A DNA stretch of 64,000 nucleotides, taken from positions 54,574 to 118,573 of the forward strand of contig DASPJR010000207.1 of NCBI GenBank assembly GCA_035628505.1, given 5' to 3'. Shown piece after piece: positions 8,811-17,758 of the stretch. Position numbers and translations under genes: made by a program. How positions within the stretch are numbered: the first letter of the stretch is position 1; each line of letters opens with the position of its first letter. The notes under the pieces were generated by a model. That model had not been told where the DNA came from, did no database searches, and saw only the letters and a list, made by a program, of their open reading frames with translations. This DNA is from DASPJR01 sp035628505 (GTDB lineage Bacteria > Planctomycetota > SZUA-567 > H5-PLA8).

Positions 8811-9425
8811 TCATTTAAGAAGCGCATCGATGTGCGCGCGACCGTACCGCGCCAGATACACGGTTCCATTGTTCACGTAATGCCGGTAGGTCGCCGCCAG
8901 GCGCTCGCGCTGGTTGGGGTCGAGCTCTTTAACCTGCTTGGCAGGCACACCGGCCCAAAGCGTGTGTGGCGGAACTTTCGTGCCTTCCAGGACTAGAGCG
9001 CCAGCGGCGATTAGCGCGCCCTCACCGATCTCCGCGCGGCTGAGCACGGTTGCAGAAATACCGATCAGCGCTCCGTCGCGAACGACGCAGCCATGCACAA
9101 TGGCGTTGTGCCCGACGGTTACGCGGTTGCCGACGATGCACGCATAACCCTGGTCGATATGGAGAATGCTGCCGTCCTGGATGTTCGATTCTTCGCCAAC
9201 TTCGATGCGCTCCTGGTCGCCGCGCAGCACGCAGTTGTACCAGACGCTCGATTTGGATTTCAGCGTCACGCGCCCGATGACGACCGCGTTCTGCGCCACC
9301 CACGCGGTGGGATCGATCTGGGGGCGCGCAAAGATGCCATCGATGTCCACGTGTTCTTTCGGATGCGGGAGAATGATGGTGGCCTTCAAGGCCGTGCTGG
9401 ATTGATTCACCGGCGCGTGGCTCAT
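8811..9425 (-). CDS. Gamma-carbonic anhydrase-like hexapeptide-repeat protein
   Basis: 204 aa from ATG 9425 with RBS aaaggagc. The core (about 45-175) is a left-handed beta-helix of hexapeptide repeats (VWYNCVLRGD, SILHIDQGY, TVGHNAIVHGCVV). His residues in the last two segments fit the three-His metal site of gamma-class carbonic anhydrases, and WAGVPAKQVKEL is the family's typical exit motif. Members may hydrate CO2 or be inactive relatives (YrdA/PaaY type). The esterase gene follows in the same direction after a repeat. Confidence 0.88.
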   Translation of the reverse strand: MSHAPVNQSSTALKATIILPHPKEHVDIDGIFARPQIDPTAWVAQNAVVIGRVTLKSKSSVWYNCVLRGDQERIEVGEESNIQDGSILHIDQGYACIVGNRVTVGHNAIVHGCVVRDGALIGISATVLSRAEIGEGALIAAGALVLEGTKVPPHTLWAGVPAKQVKELDPNQRERLAATYRHYVNNGTVYLARYGRAHIDALLK

Positions 9426-9503
9426 AGCGGCAAGCTCCTTTACCTGAGGATATACACCGACACTAAAGGCTGATGCTCGTGCGGTCAACGGATAGCACTT
9501 CAT

Positions 9504-9555
9504 GTGGTGCGAACTTTAGTTCGCACGTTTCGCGAACTGAAGTTCGCGCCACGAG
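9504..9555. repeat. GCGAACTTTAGTTCGC palindromic (REP-like) repeat
   Basis: gtggtgcgaactttagttcg at 9504 faces cgcgaactgaagttcgcgcc, ending at 9551. The two arms are reverse complements and each is itself palindromic. It sits between divergent genes. A single copy occurs at 32540-32567. Confidence 0.8.
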
Positions 9556-9703
9556 AGTTCGGCGGATTTTATAATGGTATCTGGCGATAAGGCCGATTAA
9601 TCTGAAGGAAGTTCAAGCAGAGTCCGTCTTTAGAACGAAGCTGCAAACCGGCTGCAGGCGCGTGGGGCGCTTTAGCCGCATTCTCCCGGACGTACGAGAC
9701 GGC

Positions 9704-10861
9704 ATGTCGAATTGGAAATCCATTCTTTTCTATGTTGCGCTTCTTCCCGCAACGCTTGCAGGCGGTGAAGCCGAGCCGCGCCCGTTTGACCTGGCAGACG
9801 AAGTCGTCTGCCGCGTGAACACCGAAGCAATCAGCAAAAAGCAGGTCGAAGAGCGCATGGAAGAAATCGCCATCCGCCTCTATGCCTGGCGCAAGTCGCA
9901 GGAAGAAGCGGGGCAGTGGACTATCGACGCGGAGAAGAAATTCAACGAGCTCTACATTCCGCCTTTCCGCGATGCTCTGCGCCGGGTAGTACGCGAGCGC
10001 CTCATGCTGCAATACGCCAAGATCGAGAAGACGCACATCGATGAGCGTTCTTACGAAAAGCAGGTGCGGCAGATGGTCGATCAGCTCAAGCAGCAGGGCC
10101 TGATGGGCGGCAAAGGCTACACCATGGGCGAGGTTCAAAAGCGCATCCGGGAGCGCATGATCCTGGATAACTTCCGCTACCAGTTCGCAAATTTCCTGGA
10201 CTATCCAACGCGTCCGGAAGTCAAAAAACATTACGAGCAGAATCTCAGCCGCTATGAGCGCAAAGCCGGCGTGATGGTGCGCCTGATCCGCATCGACCGC
10301 TTTGTAACCAATAAGCTTACCGGAAAGCAGACCGCGAACCCCGAAGCGTATGATCAGGCCCTGCGGCTGCGTGAAGACATCGTTGCGCTGCAGGGCAACT
10401 TTGAGGAGATCGCGCGGCGCCATAATGACGACGAGGACCTCAAGTCGCGCGGCGGACTGATCGTGCTCAACCCCAAGGATCCGTACTTCGATCCCGAGGG
10501 CTACAACCCGCAGCTCGCCAAAGCAATCCGCAACCTTCAGCCGGGTGAAGTGAGCAAAGTGTTCGAGCTCGGCAACAGCAGCTGGGCTTTTGCGCAGCTG
10601 GTCCAGCGCCGCGAAGCCGGACCGGCGCCGCTGGAAGGCGAACTCTACGAAGAAATCTACAAGACCATCTACCAGCAGAAGACGCGAAAGAAAGAAGACG
10701 ACTGGTTTCGCAAAGCGCTCTCGAAGAGCCTTGTCGTTCACGTCGTTGAGGGCAATCCCAAGACGCTGCCCATTGAATTTTTCTTCCCCGACGACGTCAA
10801 GCCCGCCGAGCCGGCTGCAGCGCCGAAGAAGGACGCTGTTACGAGCGACAGCAGCAAATAA
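9704..10861 (+). CDS. Periplasmic peptidyl-prolyl isomerase/chaperone (SurA/PpiC-like)
   Basis: 385 aa from ATG 9704 (MSNWKSILFYVALLPATLAGG, a signal peptide); a GTG 14 codons earlier is less likely. The N-terminal SurA-like helical chaperone domain (about 30-190) begins VNTEAISKKQVEERM. The parvulin domain (about 195-310) shows FEEIARRHNDDEDLKSRGG and IRNLQPGEVSKVFELG, typical of PpiC/SurA rotamases. It should assist outer-membrane protein folding in the periplasm. The Ala/Lys-rich C-terminus is low complexity. Confidence 0.88.
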   Translation: MSNWKSILFYVALLPATLAGGEAEPRPFDLADEVVCRVNTEAISKKQVEERMEEIAIRLYAWRKSQEEAGQWTIDAEKKFNELYIPPFRDALRRVVRERLMLQYAKIEKTHIDERSYEKQVRQMVDQLKQQGLMGGKGYTMGEVQKRIRERMILDNFRYQFANFLDYPTRPEVKKHYEQNLSRYERKAGVMVRLIRIDRFVTNKLTGKQTANPEAYDQALRLREDIVALQGNFEEIARRHNDDEDLKSRGGLIVLNPKDPYFDPEGYNPQLAKAIRNLQPGEVSKVFELGNSSWAFAQLVQRREAGPAPLEGELYEEIYKTIYQQKTRKKEDDWFRKALSKSLVVHVVEGNPKTLPIEFFFPDDVKPAEPAAAPKKDAVTSDSSK

Positions 10862-10974
10862 GCTTCGGTTTCCCGCAACAGCCAGGCACAACTTGATTGA
10901 TTTCCAGCGCAAATGAACAATGACGGTGGCGGTGTCGTGTGTATACTTCTGCAGCCTGACTCGCCGGAGGAACA

Positions 10975-13002
10975 ATGTCGCGAACTACTGCCATCCTGCC
11001 TCAGCTGCCCGCTCCGACCGTTCTCTACGAACGCATGCTGCTGATCCGCACCTTTGAAACAATTATGGAAGAGGAAGCGAAGGCCGGCCGCCTTCCGGGC
11101 ACGTTTCACAGCTCGGTCGGACAGGAAGCGGTTGCCGTTGGCGCCTGCATCAGCCTTACCCATGATGACCTGGTGGTCAGCAATCATCGCGGGCACGGAC
11201 ATTTTCTGGCCAAGGGCGGCGATGTGTTCCGCCTGATGGCCGAGCTCTTCGGGCGGGAAGCCGGCTACAGCGGTGGCAAGGGCGGCACGCAGCACGTCGC
11301 TGGCGTCGAAGTCGGCTTCATGGGTTCGAACGGCATCACGGCTGGGGGGATTCCAATCGCCACAGGCCTGGCGTACTCAATGGCCCAGAAGCAGATGCCC
11401 AACGCCGTGATCAGTTTTTTCGGTGATGGCGCAGCCAACCAGGGTATCTTCCATGAAAGTCTGAACATGGCAGCGATTTACAAGCTGCCTATCGTTTACC
11501 TTTGCGAGAACAACGGCTGGGGCATGTCCACGCCGGTCGCTTCAGTGACATCGGGCGTCAGTATCGCGCATCGCGGCGAAGCGTACGGTTTGCTGTACAA
11601 GACCATCGACGGAAATGACGTCGAGGTCGTCATGGATAATGTGCGCGCGGCCCTGACGATGGTTCTGCACGGTGAAACGCCGACGCTGATCGAATGCCGG
11701 ACCTGGCGTGCCAAAGGCCACAGTCGCAGCGACAAGAATGAGTATCGCGCGCGCGATGTCGAAGAGTTCTGGCGCCAGCGCGATCCGGTTGCGATGTTCC
11801 GCGGCAGGCTGCTCGAGAAGTACAAGGTTCCGCTCGAAGAGCTCGACACGATCGAGTCGCGTGTGAAAAAGAAGATCACCGACGCACTGGAAAAATGCCG
11901 ATCGCTTCCACCGGCGCGGCCAGAAACAGCCTTCGAGAAAGTTTACGTATCCGTTCCCGCGTCGATCTCCGGTCAGAACTCCGCCGTGAAGGACAATCCG
12001 CAGCCTGGCGATCCCGACTTCGCCCAGAAGCAGTATTGGCAGGCGATCCAGGAAGCGATGTGCGAGGCCATGGATCGCGACGAGCGCTATTACATTTTCG
12101 GCGAAGACGTCGCGGAGTACGGCGGCTGCTTCAAAGTCACGCGCGGCATGTTTGAAAAGTACGGCCCCAGACGCATTGTGAATACGCCCGTCAGTGAAGC
12201 CGGCATCGTCGGCCTGTCCACCGGCGCGGCCATGGGTGGGCTGAGGCCGATCGCTGAAATCATGTTCATGGATTTCATCCTGCTTGCGTTCGACCAGCTG
12301 CTCAACCACGCAGCAAAATTCCACTACATCTATAATGGGCAAGTCAAGATCCCCCTCGTAGTCCGCACGCCGATGGGCGGATACCGCGGATACGGAGCCA
12401 CGCACAGCCAGTGCTTCGATACGCTGCTGATGAAGTTTCCCGGCATCCGCGTCGTGACCCCGTGGAGTCCGCGGGATGCCAAGGGCCTGCTCAAGACGGC
12501 GCTGGCAAGCGAAGATCCGGTGGTCTTCGTCGAACATAAGGCGCTCTATGGAACCACCGGCCCTGTGCCGCTCGCTGAGGAATACATCCCGCTCGGCAAG
12601 GCCAGGATTGTGCGCGAAGGCAAGGACATTACGCTATGCGCGCACTCTTATATGGTATCGCTCAGCCTGCAAGCGGCGGAGCTTCTCGCACAAGAAGGAA
12701 TTTCTGCCGAGGTCGTCGATTTGCGTTGTCTGGCGCCGCTTGACCGCGAGACAGTGGCGCAGTCCGCAGCGAAAACGCAGGCGCTGGTCATCGTCGAAGA
12801 AGGCCATTACACACTGGGCGTTGGCGCTGAAATCGCCGCGAGCGTGCAGGAGATGGCCTTCGGTTATCTGGATGCGCCTATTCTGCGCGTCGCCGCGGCC
12901 GACGTGCCGATCCCGAGCGCCATCGAGCTTGAACGTGCCGTGTTGCCGAATGTTGAAAGGATTGTCACGACGGTCAAAAAGGCTCTTTCAGCACGCGGAT
13001 AA
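10975..13002 (+). CDS. Fused E1 alpha-beta subunit of a 2-oxoacid (pyruvate, branched-chain or acetoin) dehydrogenase
   Basis: 675 aa with RBS ccggaggaaca. Residues about 15-315 are the E1 alpha half with the thiamine-diphosphate motif GDGAANQGIFHES...ENNGWG and the phosphorylation-loop region HSRSDKNEYR. Residues about 345-675 are the E1 beta half (MCEAMDRDERYYIFGEDVAEYGG, VRTPMGGYRGYGATHSQ, EEGHYTLGVGAEIAA). The usual two-gene pair is fused in one frame. It decarboxylates a 2-oxo acid and acylates the lipoyl E2, in the cytoplasm. No E2 or E3 gene is adjacent, so partners must be elsewhere. Which 2-oxo acid it uses cannot be told. Confidence 0.92.
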   Translation: MSRTTAILPQLPAPTVLYERMLLIRTFETIMEEEAKAGRLPGTFHSSVGQEAVAVGACISLTHDDLVVSNHRGHGHFLAKGGDVFRLMAELFGREAGYSGGKGGTQHVAGVEVGFMGSNGITAGGIPIATGLAYSMAQKQMPNAVISFFGDGAANQGIFHESLNMAAIYKLPIVYLCENNGWGMSTPVASVTSGVSIAHRGEAYGLLYKTIDGNDVEVVMDNVRAALTMVLHGETPTLIECRTWRAKGHSRSDKNEYRARDVEEFWRQRDPVAMFRGRLLEKYKVPLEELDTIESRVKKKITDALEKCRSLPPARPETAFEKVYVSVPASISGQNSAVKDNPQPGDPDFAQKQYWQAIQEAMCEAMDRDERYYIFGEDVAEYGGCFKVTRGMFEKYGPRRIVNTPVSEAGIVGLSTGAAMGGLRPIAEIMFMDFILLAFDQLLNHAAKFHYIYNGQVKIPLVVRTPMGGYRGYGATHSQCFDTLLMKFPGIRVVTPWSPRDAKGLLKTALASEDPVVFVEHKALYGTTGPVPLAEEYIPLGKARIVREGKDITLCAHSYMVSLSLQAAELLAQEGISAEVVDLRCLAPLDRETVAQSAAKTQALVIVEEGHYTLGVGAEIAASVQEMAFGYLDAPILRVAAADVPIPSAIELERAVLPNVERIVTTVKKALSARG

Positions 13003-13010
13003 GCGGACTC

Positions 13011-13043
13011 GATGAAAAGAAAGGCGCCGTTACTGCACGGCGC
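13011..13043 (-). terminator. Probable rho-independent terminator of the histidine kinase gene
   Basis: Read on the minus strand, stem GCGCCG (13043-13038), a loop containing the kinase stop codon, stem CGGCGC (13029-13024), then a CTTTCTTTTC tract down to about 13014. The overlap of hairpin and stop codon is unusual but the U-rich tail fits. Confidence 0.55.
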
Positions 13044-16000
13044 TTGTGGGCAGAATCACGCGGAAGGTCGAGCCGCTGCCCGGCGCTGAGTTGACTGTGA
13101 TTGCGCCGCGGTGGCCACGGATAATGCCCAGAACTGCAGCCAGCCCCAGTCCCCGTCCGGTAAATTTCGTTGTAAAGAACGGATCGAATATGCGCGCGCG
13201 CGTTTCGGAATCCATGCCGCACCCGGTATCGCTCACTTCGATGAACAGATAATTTCCATCGTTCAGTCCCGGGGCGGAATATGTGCCGGCCAGTTCCGCG
13301 CGGCTCAGCGGCAGGACACCGGTGCTGAGGGTGATATCGCCAGGCTTGTCGGGTCCGATCGCTTCCGAGGCATTGATGATCAGGTTCATGATCACCTGCC
13401 TCAGCTGCGTGGCATCGCCGGAGATCACCGGAAGTTCGGGGGCGAGCTTGAATTTCAGAGTTACGCGTTTGCCGATGCTGATGCGCAGAAGCTCCGCCAT
13501 TTCCTGGATGAGCATATTCATGCTCAGCGGCTGAACTACAAAGCGGCCCTTTCCCGAATAGGCCAGCATCTGCTTGCACAATTCCGCTGCGCGATGCGTC
13601 GTTGTCTCAATGCTGCTCAGGTACGGCCGGAGCGGCGAATTGCCCGGCATCTGCATGCCCAGCAGGCTTACATTGCCCAGCACTGCGGCGAGCAGGTTAT
13701 TGAAATCATGTGCGATGCCGCCGGCGAGCACGCCGAGGCTTTCGAGCTTCTGCGTCTCGAGCAGCTTGCGTTCGATGGCCATCCGCTCCTGGTCGGCGCG
13801 CAGGCGCTCGGTGACGTCGCGGAAACTCCAGACGCGTCCGCTTACAACTCCGTTGACGCGGTGCGGCCGAGAACTGCGCTCAAATGTGCGTCCATTCTTC
13901 AGCTCGATCAGGTCGACGGTGTCCAGCTCGGGGTGGGACTGAATTTCCATGAACCGCCGCATGTTTGCTTCGGGATTCTTGACCAGCTGCATGCAATGGT
14001 GAATGACGCGCTCGCCATCGAGAATTGTTTCCGGAGGCACGCCCCACATGTCGATGTAGCGCTGGTTGAAGATAACGATCTTCATTCCGTTGCTGACCAG
14101 GATGCCGTCCGCGGTGGATTCCAGCGTGGCCTGCACCAGCGAGAGCGAACGAGCCAGTTCCTGCTCGGCGGTCTTGCGTTCGGTAATGTCCTCGGCCGCG
14201 CCAACGACGCGAAAGCTGACCCCCCTTGAATCACGAATATGAAAGGCCTGATCGTGCAACCAGCGGACAGTGCCGTCGGGTCGAATGATGCGGAACTCCA
14301 GGTTGTGCTCGCCGGTTTCGAAGCTCCTCTCTATGGATGCCCGCACGCGCTCAAAGTCATCTGGATGAATGCTGGTCATCCACGCGCGCGTATTCTTGTA
14401 AAGTTCCTCGACCGGCCGCCCCCAAACTTCCCTGTAAGCTGGGCTGATGTAAAGAATGCGGGAGAAGTCAGAAGAGACGACGTAAAAGACCTGCCGGATG
14501 TGGTCGGCCATCTGGCGGAAGCGTTCTTCGCTTTCACGCAGCGCCGATTCGGCAATCCTGCGCTCCGTCACATCGCGTTGCGTTCCCCAGACACGGACGA
14601 TCCGGCCGTCTTCAATGATTGCGACCAGGTTGTTCAGGAAGTACTTGTCGTTGCCGTACTCGTCGGTCTCGTGCGACTCGAATTCAGTCAGGCGCCCGCC
14701 TGAATGGATAAGCGCAGCCAGCACTTCACGGTTGCGCGAATTTGAGCGCAGCAGAATTTTTTCGAGCGGCACGCCCGCCAGCGTTGCAGCCGAGTCGTAT
14801 CCGTACATCCGGGCAAAGGCATCATTGCATTCACCGAGATAACCGTGCGCATAGACATGATCGACAGCGCGGTCTTCAGGCAGGTCGAGCGGAAGCGGCT
14901 GCCTGAATTCGAAGCACGAGATGGCCTCGGTGCTCTGTTCCATAAACGCGCGGTACCGCTCTTCGCTCGCCCGCAGAGCCTGCTCCATGCTCTTGCGCTC
15001 CGTGATGTCCACGAAGGTGACGACCGCGCCGCTCAGTTCTTTCGCGCCGGGCTCAAAGACCGGCGTGGCGCTGAACAGCCCCCAGTAGATCTGCCCGTCC
15101 GGACGCCTCACGCCAATTGGCAGACGTGGCTGCGGCTTTCCAGTGGCCAGGCATTTTGAAACCGGGTACTCCTCGACCGCGCACGCGCTTCCGTCTTCAT
15201 GAATCGTCTCGCCTGTGTAGTCGGCCACGAATCGCTTGGAAATTTCATTATAGCTGAGACCCAGGAAGCGCTGTGCTTCGGCATTGGCCTGCAGGATTGC
15301 CCCAGTGCGCGAGACCAGCACGATGCCGCCGGGCACGGTCTCGATGATGCGCCGATTCATCTCTTCGCTCGCGCGCAGCCGCTCTTCGGCGCTCACGCGG
15401 TCAGTCACATCACTTGCAAGGATTAATCCGGCCTGACGGCCCTTGAAGCGTATGGGATTGGCCGTGATCTCGACGAGAATAGTTCGCCCATCTCTGCAGC
15501 GGTGGCGCAGCGGCGTGCCGGTGCTAATTGCCTTGCTGAGCTGTCCCAAATCCTTGTACAGCCGCAGAAACCCGGGAACGTCTTCGGGTGGCCGGATCTG
15601 TGTCAGATCCATTTTCAGGAACTCGTGCCGCGACCAGCCGTAATGCTGGATGGCCGCATCATTCACATCCAGGAACTGGAGCGTCGTCGAATCCACCACA
15701 AACATCGGGTGCGGATTTTTTTTGAACAGTAACCTGTACTGGCGCGCTGAACGGCGCAGCCGCTGGCGGGCGCGGAGCTTGCCTTTGCGCGCGCGCTGCC
15801 TGGCAAGAATATTCTGAATCGCGCCGGGTAGCCGTTTAAGGCTTGATTTAAGAATGTAATCGTCGGCGCCCTGCTTCATGCATTCGACCGCGACTTCTTC
15901 AGTCTGCGTGCCGGTGACCAGCACAAACGGAAGCGTGCGGCGGTGCGCCTTGGTCAGTTGCAGCGCCTCCAGCCCTGAAAAGCGTGGCAGGTTGTAATCG

Positions 16001-16239
16001 GCGAGCACGAGGTCGGGATTAAAGGCCATCAGTTGTTCAAGAAACGCCTCTTTGTTCTCGACCCGCATGAAGACTGCTGGCAAGGCTTTCAGAATGTTCG
16101 ACTGGATCAAGAGCGCATCCGATTCGAGATCCTCCAGCATGAGGATGCGCAGCGGCGCAGTGCCCTGAAGCGGGGCGCCGGCAGCGGGTGAAACGTGGGG
16201 TTCTACGACGCGAGGCTCTTCCACTTTCCTGATTTTCAT
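13030..16239 (-). CDS. Hybrid sensor histidine kinase: N-terminal receiver, about five PAS domains, HisKA and HATPase
   Basis: About 1069 aa from ATG 16239; a TTG at 16305 would add 22 residues. An N-terminal receiver (about 30-150) has acceptor Asp in LVLADYNLPRFSG and Lys in DDYILKSS. A string of PAS/PAC modules (about 175-845) is marked by repeated DVTERR, DITERK and FVDITERK exits. HisKA has the phospho-acceptor in LAGGIAHDFNNLLA. HATPase shows IMNLIINASEAIG, VSDTGCGMD and GRGLGLAAVLG. The protein is a soluble multi-input sensor with no TM segment. No response regulator gene is adjacent. The partner E1 gene is convergent. Confidence 0.93.
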   Translation of the reverse strand: MKIRKVEEPRVVEPHVSPAAGAPLQGTAPLRILMLEDLESDALLIQSNILKALPAVFMRVENKEAFLEQLMAFNPDLVLADYNLPRFSGLEALQLTKAHRRTLPFVLVTGTQTEEVAVECMKQGADDYILKSSLKRLPGAIQNILARQRARKGKLRARQRLRRSARQYRLLFKKNPHPMFVVDSTTLQFLDVNDAAIQHYGWSRHEFLKMDLTQIRPPEDVPGFLRLYKDLGQLSKAISTGTPLRHRCRDGRTILVEITANPIRFKGRQAGLILASDVTDRVSAEERLRASEEMNRRIIETVPGGIVLVSRTGAILQANAEAQRFLGLSYNEISKRFVADYTGETIHEDGSACAVEEYPVSKCLATGKPQPRLPIGVRRPDGQIYWGLFSATPVFEPGAKELSGAVVTFVDITERKSMEQALRASEERYRAFMEQSTEAISCFEFRQPLPLDLPEDRAVDHVYAHGYLGECNDAFARMYGYDSAATLAGVPLEKILLRSNSRNREVLAALIHSGGRLTEFESHETDEYGNDKYFLNNLVAIIEDGRIVRVWGTQRDVTERRIAESALRESEERFRQMADHIRQVFYVVSSDFSRILYISPAYREVWGRPVEELYKNTRAWMTSIHPDDFERVRASIERSFETGEHNLEFRIIRPDGTVRWLHDQAFHIRDSRGVSFRVVGAAEDITERKTAEQELARSLSLVQATLESTADGILVSNGMKIVIFNQRYIDMWGVPPETILDGERVIHHCMQLVKNPEANMRRFMEIQSHPELDTVDLIELKNGRTFERSSRPHRVNGVVSGRVWSFRDVTERLRADQERMAIERKLLETQKLESLGVLAGGIAHDFNNLLAAVLGNVSLLGMQMPGNSPLRPYLSSIETTTHRAAELCKQMLAYSGKGRFVVQPLSMNMLIQEMAELLRISIGKRVTLKFKLAPELPVISGDATQLRQVIMNLIINASEAIGPDKPGDITLSTGVLPLSRAELAGTYSAPGLNDGNYLFIEVSDTGCGMDSETRARIFDPFFTTKFTGRGLGLAAVLGIIRGHRGAITVNSAPGSGSTFRVILPTSAVQ

Positions 16240-16377
16240 TCCTGTATGGGAAAATGCAACGACACTCTGTCCGCGACATCCCGCTGCGCAAATGCGTTGC
16301 TTCAATCATTGCAAAGCGCGAATTTGAATTGAAAAAGAATGCCGCCGCAGTACGTTATCTGTCCTGACGTACCGCAC

Positions 16378-16454
16378 GTACCCGTAGCTCAGCTGGATAG
16401 AGCGCAGCCCTGCGAAGGCTGAGGTCGGAGGTTCGAATCCCCCCGGGTACGCCA
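16378..16454 (+). tRNA. tRNA-Arg, anticodon GCG
   Basis: 77 nt with encoded CCA. Acceptor stem GTACCCG/CGGGTAC pairs perfectly, D-arm is GCTCAGCTGGATAGAGC, and anticodon stem CAGCC/GGCTG encloses loop CTGCGAA, giving anticodon GCG (codon CGC, Arg). T-arm GGAGG TTCGAAT CCCCC has one A-C mismatch. Most bacteria read CGN with tRNA-Arg(ACG) edited to inosine, so GCG is less common. Confidence 0.95.
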
Positions 16455-16502
16455 TTTTTCCGCCGCATCTCTCCTTCGAAGTTTACGGATTTCTTGATCG
16501 GC

Positions 16503-16527
16503 TCTCAGGCAGTAAGCCTGCGCTACA
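16503..16527 (+). repeat. Single GTAGCGCAGGC-family arm
   Basis: ctcaggcagtaagcctgcgc followed by tacac matches the right arm of 4456-4585 (aagcctgcgctac). Confidence 0.6.
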
Positions 16528-16592
16528 CACGGCGGGGCTGCCGAATATAATACCCGCTCCAACGTCAGAGCTGAAATTACTGGAGACGACCT

Positions 16593-17750
16593 ATGCCGTG
16601 CCGCACGCTGTTCCTGCTTTCACTGGCCACCGTTATCGTGCTCGCCGATCTTGCGGCGGCAGAACCGCAGATTCCGCAAGTCACCTCAGCGATGCAGGAG
16701 TTCGTTGACAAAAAGGAGATCGCCGGCGCGGTTACCATCGTCGTGACGCCTGAAAACGTCGCGCATCTCAGCGCGGTCGGGCAGGCGGACATTGCGGCGA
16801 ACAAGCCCATGACACCCGACACGATCTTCTGGATCGCATCGATGACCAAGCCGGTCACCGGCGTGGCGATCATGATGCTGCAGGATGAGGGCAAGCTCTC
16901 GTATGAGGATCCGGTCGAAAAGTACATCCCGGAGTTTGCCACACTGAAGACTGCTGACGGCAAAGCGTACAAGCTCACACTGAAACATCTGCTGACACAT
17001 ACGTCAGGCCTGGCCGAGGCGACTGGGCCGGAGTCGGAAGCGGCCAGAACGCTCGCAGATCTGATTCCTCATTACGTCAAGCGGCCGCTGCAGTTTGAGC
17101 CCGGATCGAAGTGGCAGTACTGCCAGTCCGGAATCAACACGCTGGGGCGAATCGTCGAAGTCGTCTCTGGCCAGACGCTGCCGGAGTTCTTCCAGAAACG
17201 CCTCTTTGAGCCGCTCGGCATGAAAGACACCACTTTCTATCCCAATGCCGAACAGCAGACGCGCATTACCAAAGCTTACAAAGTCGCAGATGGAAAGTTG
17301 ACCGAGGCGGCGCTCGCGAAAATCTTTGATCCCAAGCGGCCCGACCATTTCCCGGCCGCCAACGGCGGGCTGTTCTCAACGGCTGCTGATTATGGCCGCT
17401 TCTGCCAGATGCTTCTCAACGACGGTTCTCTCGGGGGCAAGCAGTTCCTGAAGCCGTACACCGTGAAGCTGATGGCGTCCGTCCACAGCGGCGAGTTGAA
17501 GACGGGATTCACCGAAGGCAACGCATGGGGCCTGGGCTGCTGCGTGGTGCGCCAGCCGCAGGGCGTCAGCGCGGCGTTGTCTGCCGGATCGTACGGGCAC
17601 GGCGGGGCTTTCGGGACGCAGGCGTGGATCGATCCGGTGAAGAAGATTGCCTACGTGCTGATGGTCCAGCGCTCGAACTTTCCGAACTCGGATAATTCGG
17701 ATGTACGTAAAAACTTCCAGGCGGCGGCCGCAGCCGCCCTGGCGCAATAG
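16593..17750 (+). CDS. Secreted serine hydrolase of the beta-lactamase/esterase (class C-like) superfamily
   Basis: 385 aa. Signal peptide (MPCRTLFLLSLATVIVLADL, cleavage near AAAEP). The catalytic SxxK motif is WIASMTKPVTG and the third motif is HGGAFGTQAW. The second motif, usually YxN, reads YCQSGINTLG, so Asn is replaced by Gln. The family includes beta-lactamases, DD-peptidases and EstB-type esterases acting in the periplasm. The missing YxN argues for an esterase or peptidase rather than a beta-lactamase. The next gene starts 8 bp after the stop, suggesting co-transcription. Confidence 0.88.
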   Translation: MPCRTLFLLSLATVIVLADLAAAEPQIPQVTSAMQEFVDKKEIAGAVTIVVTPENVAHLSAVGQADIAANKPMTPDTIFWIASMTKPVTGVAIMMLQDEGKLSYEDPVEKYIPEFATLKTADGKAYKLTLKHLLTHTSGLAEATGPESEAARTLADLIPHYVKRPLQFEPGSKWQYCQSGINTLGRIVEVVSGQTLPEFFQKRLFEPLGMKDTTFYPNAEQQTRITKAYKVADGKLTEAALAKIFDPKRPDHFPAANGGLFSTAADYGRFCQMLLNDGSLGGKQFLKPYTVKLMASVHSGELKTGFTEGNAWGLGCCVVRQPQGVSAALSAGSYGHGGAFGTQAWIDPVKKIAYVLMVQRSNFPNSDNSDVRKNFQAAAAAALAQ

Positions 17751-17758
17751 CTCGATCG

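Noticed and set aside
9569..10975. Long minus-strand frame opposite the SurA/PpiC gene
   Set aside because: No family motif; the plus-strand gene has signal peptide and parvulin domain.
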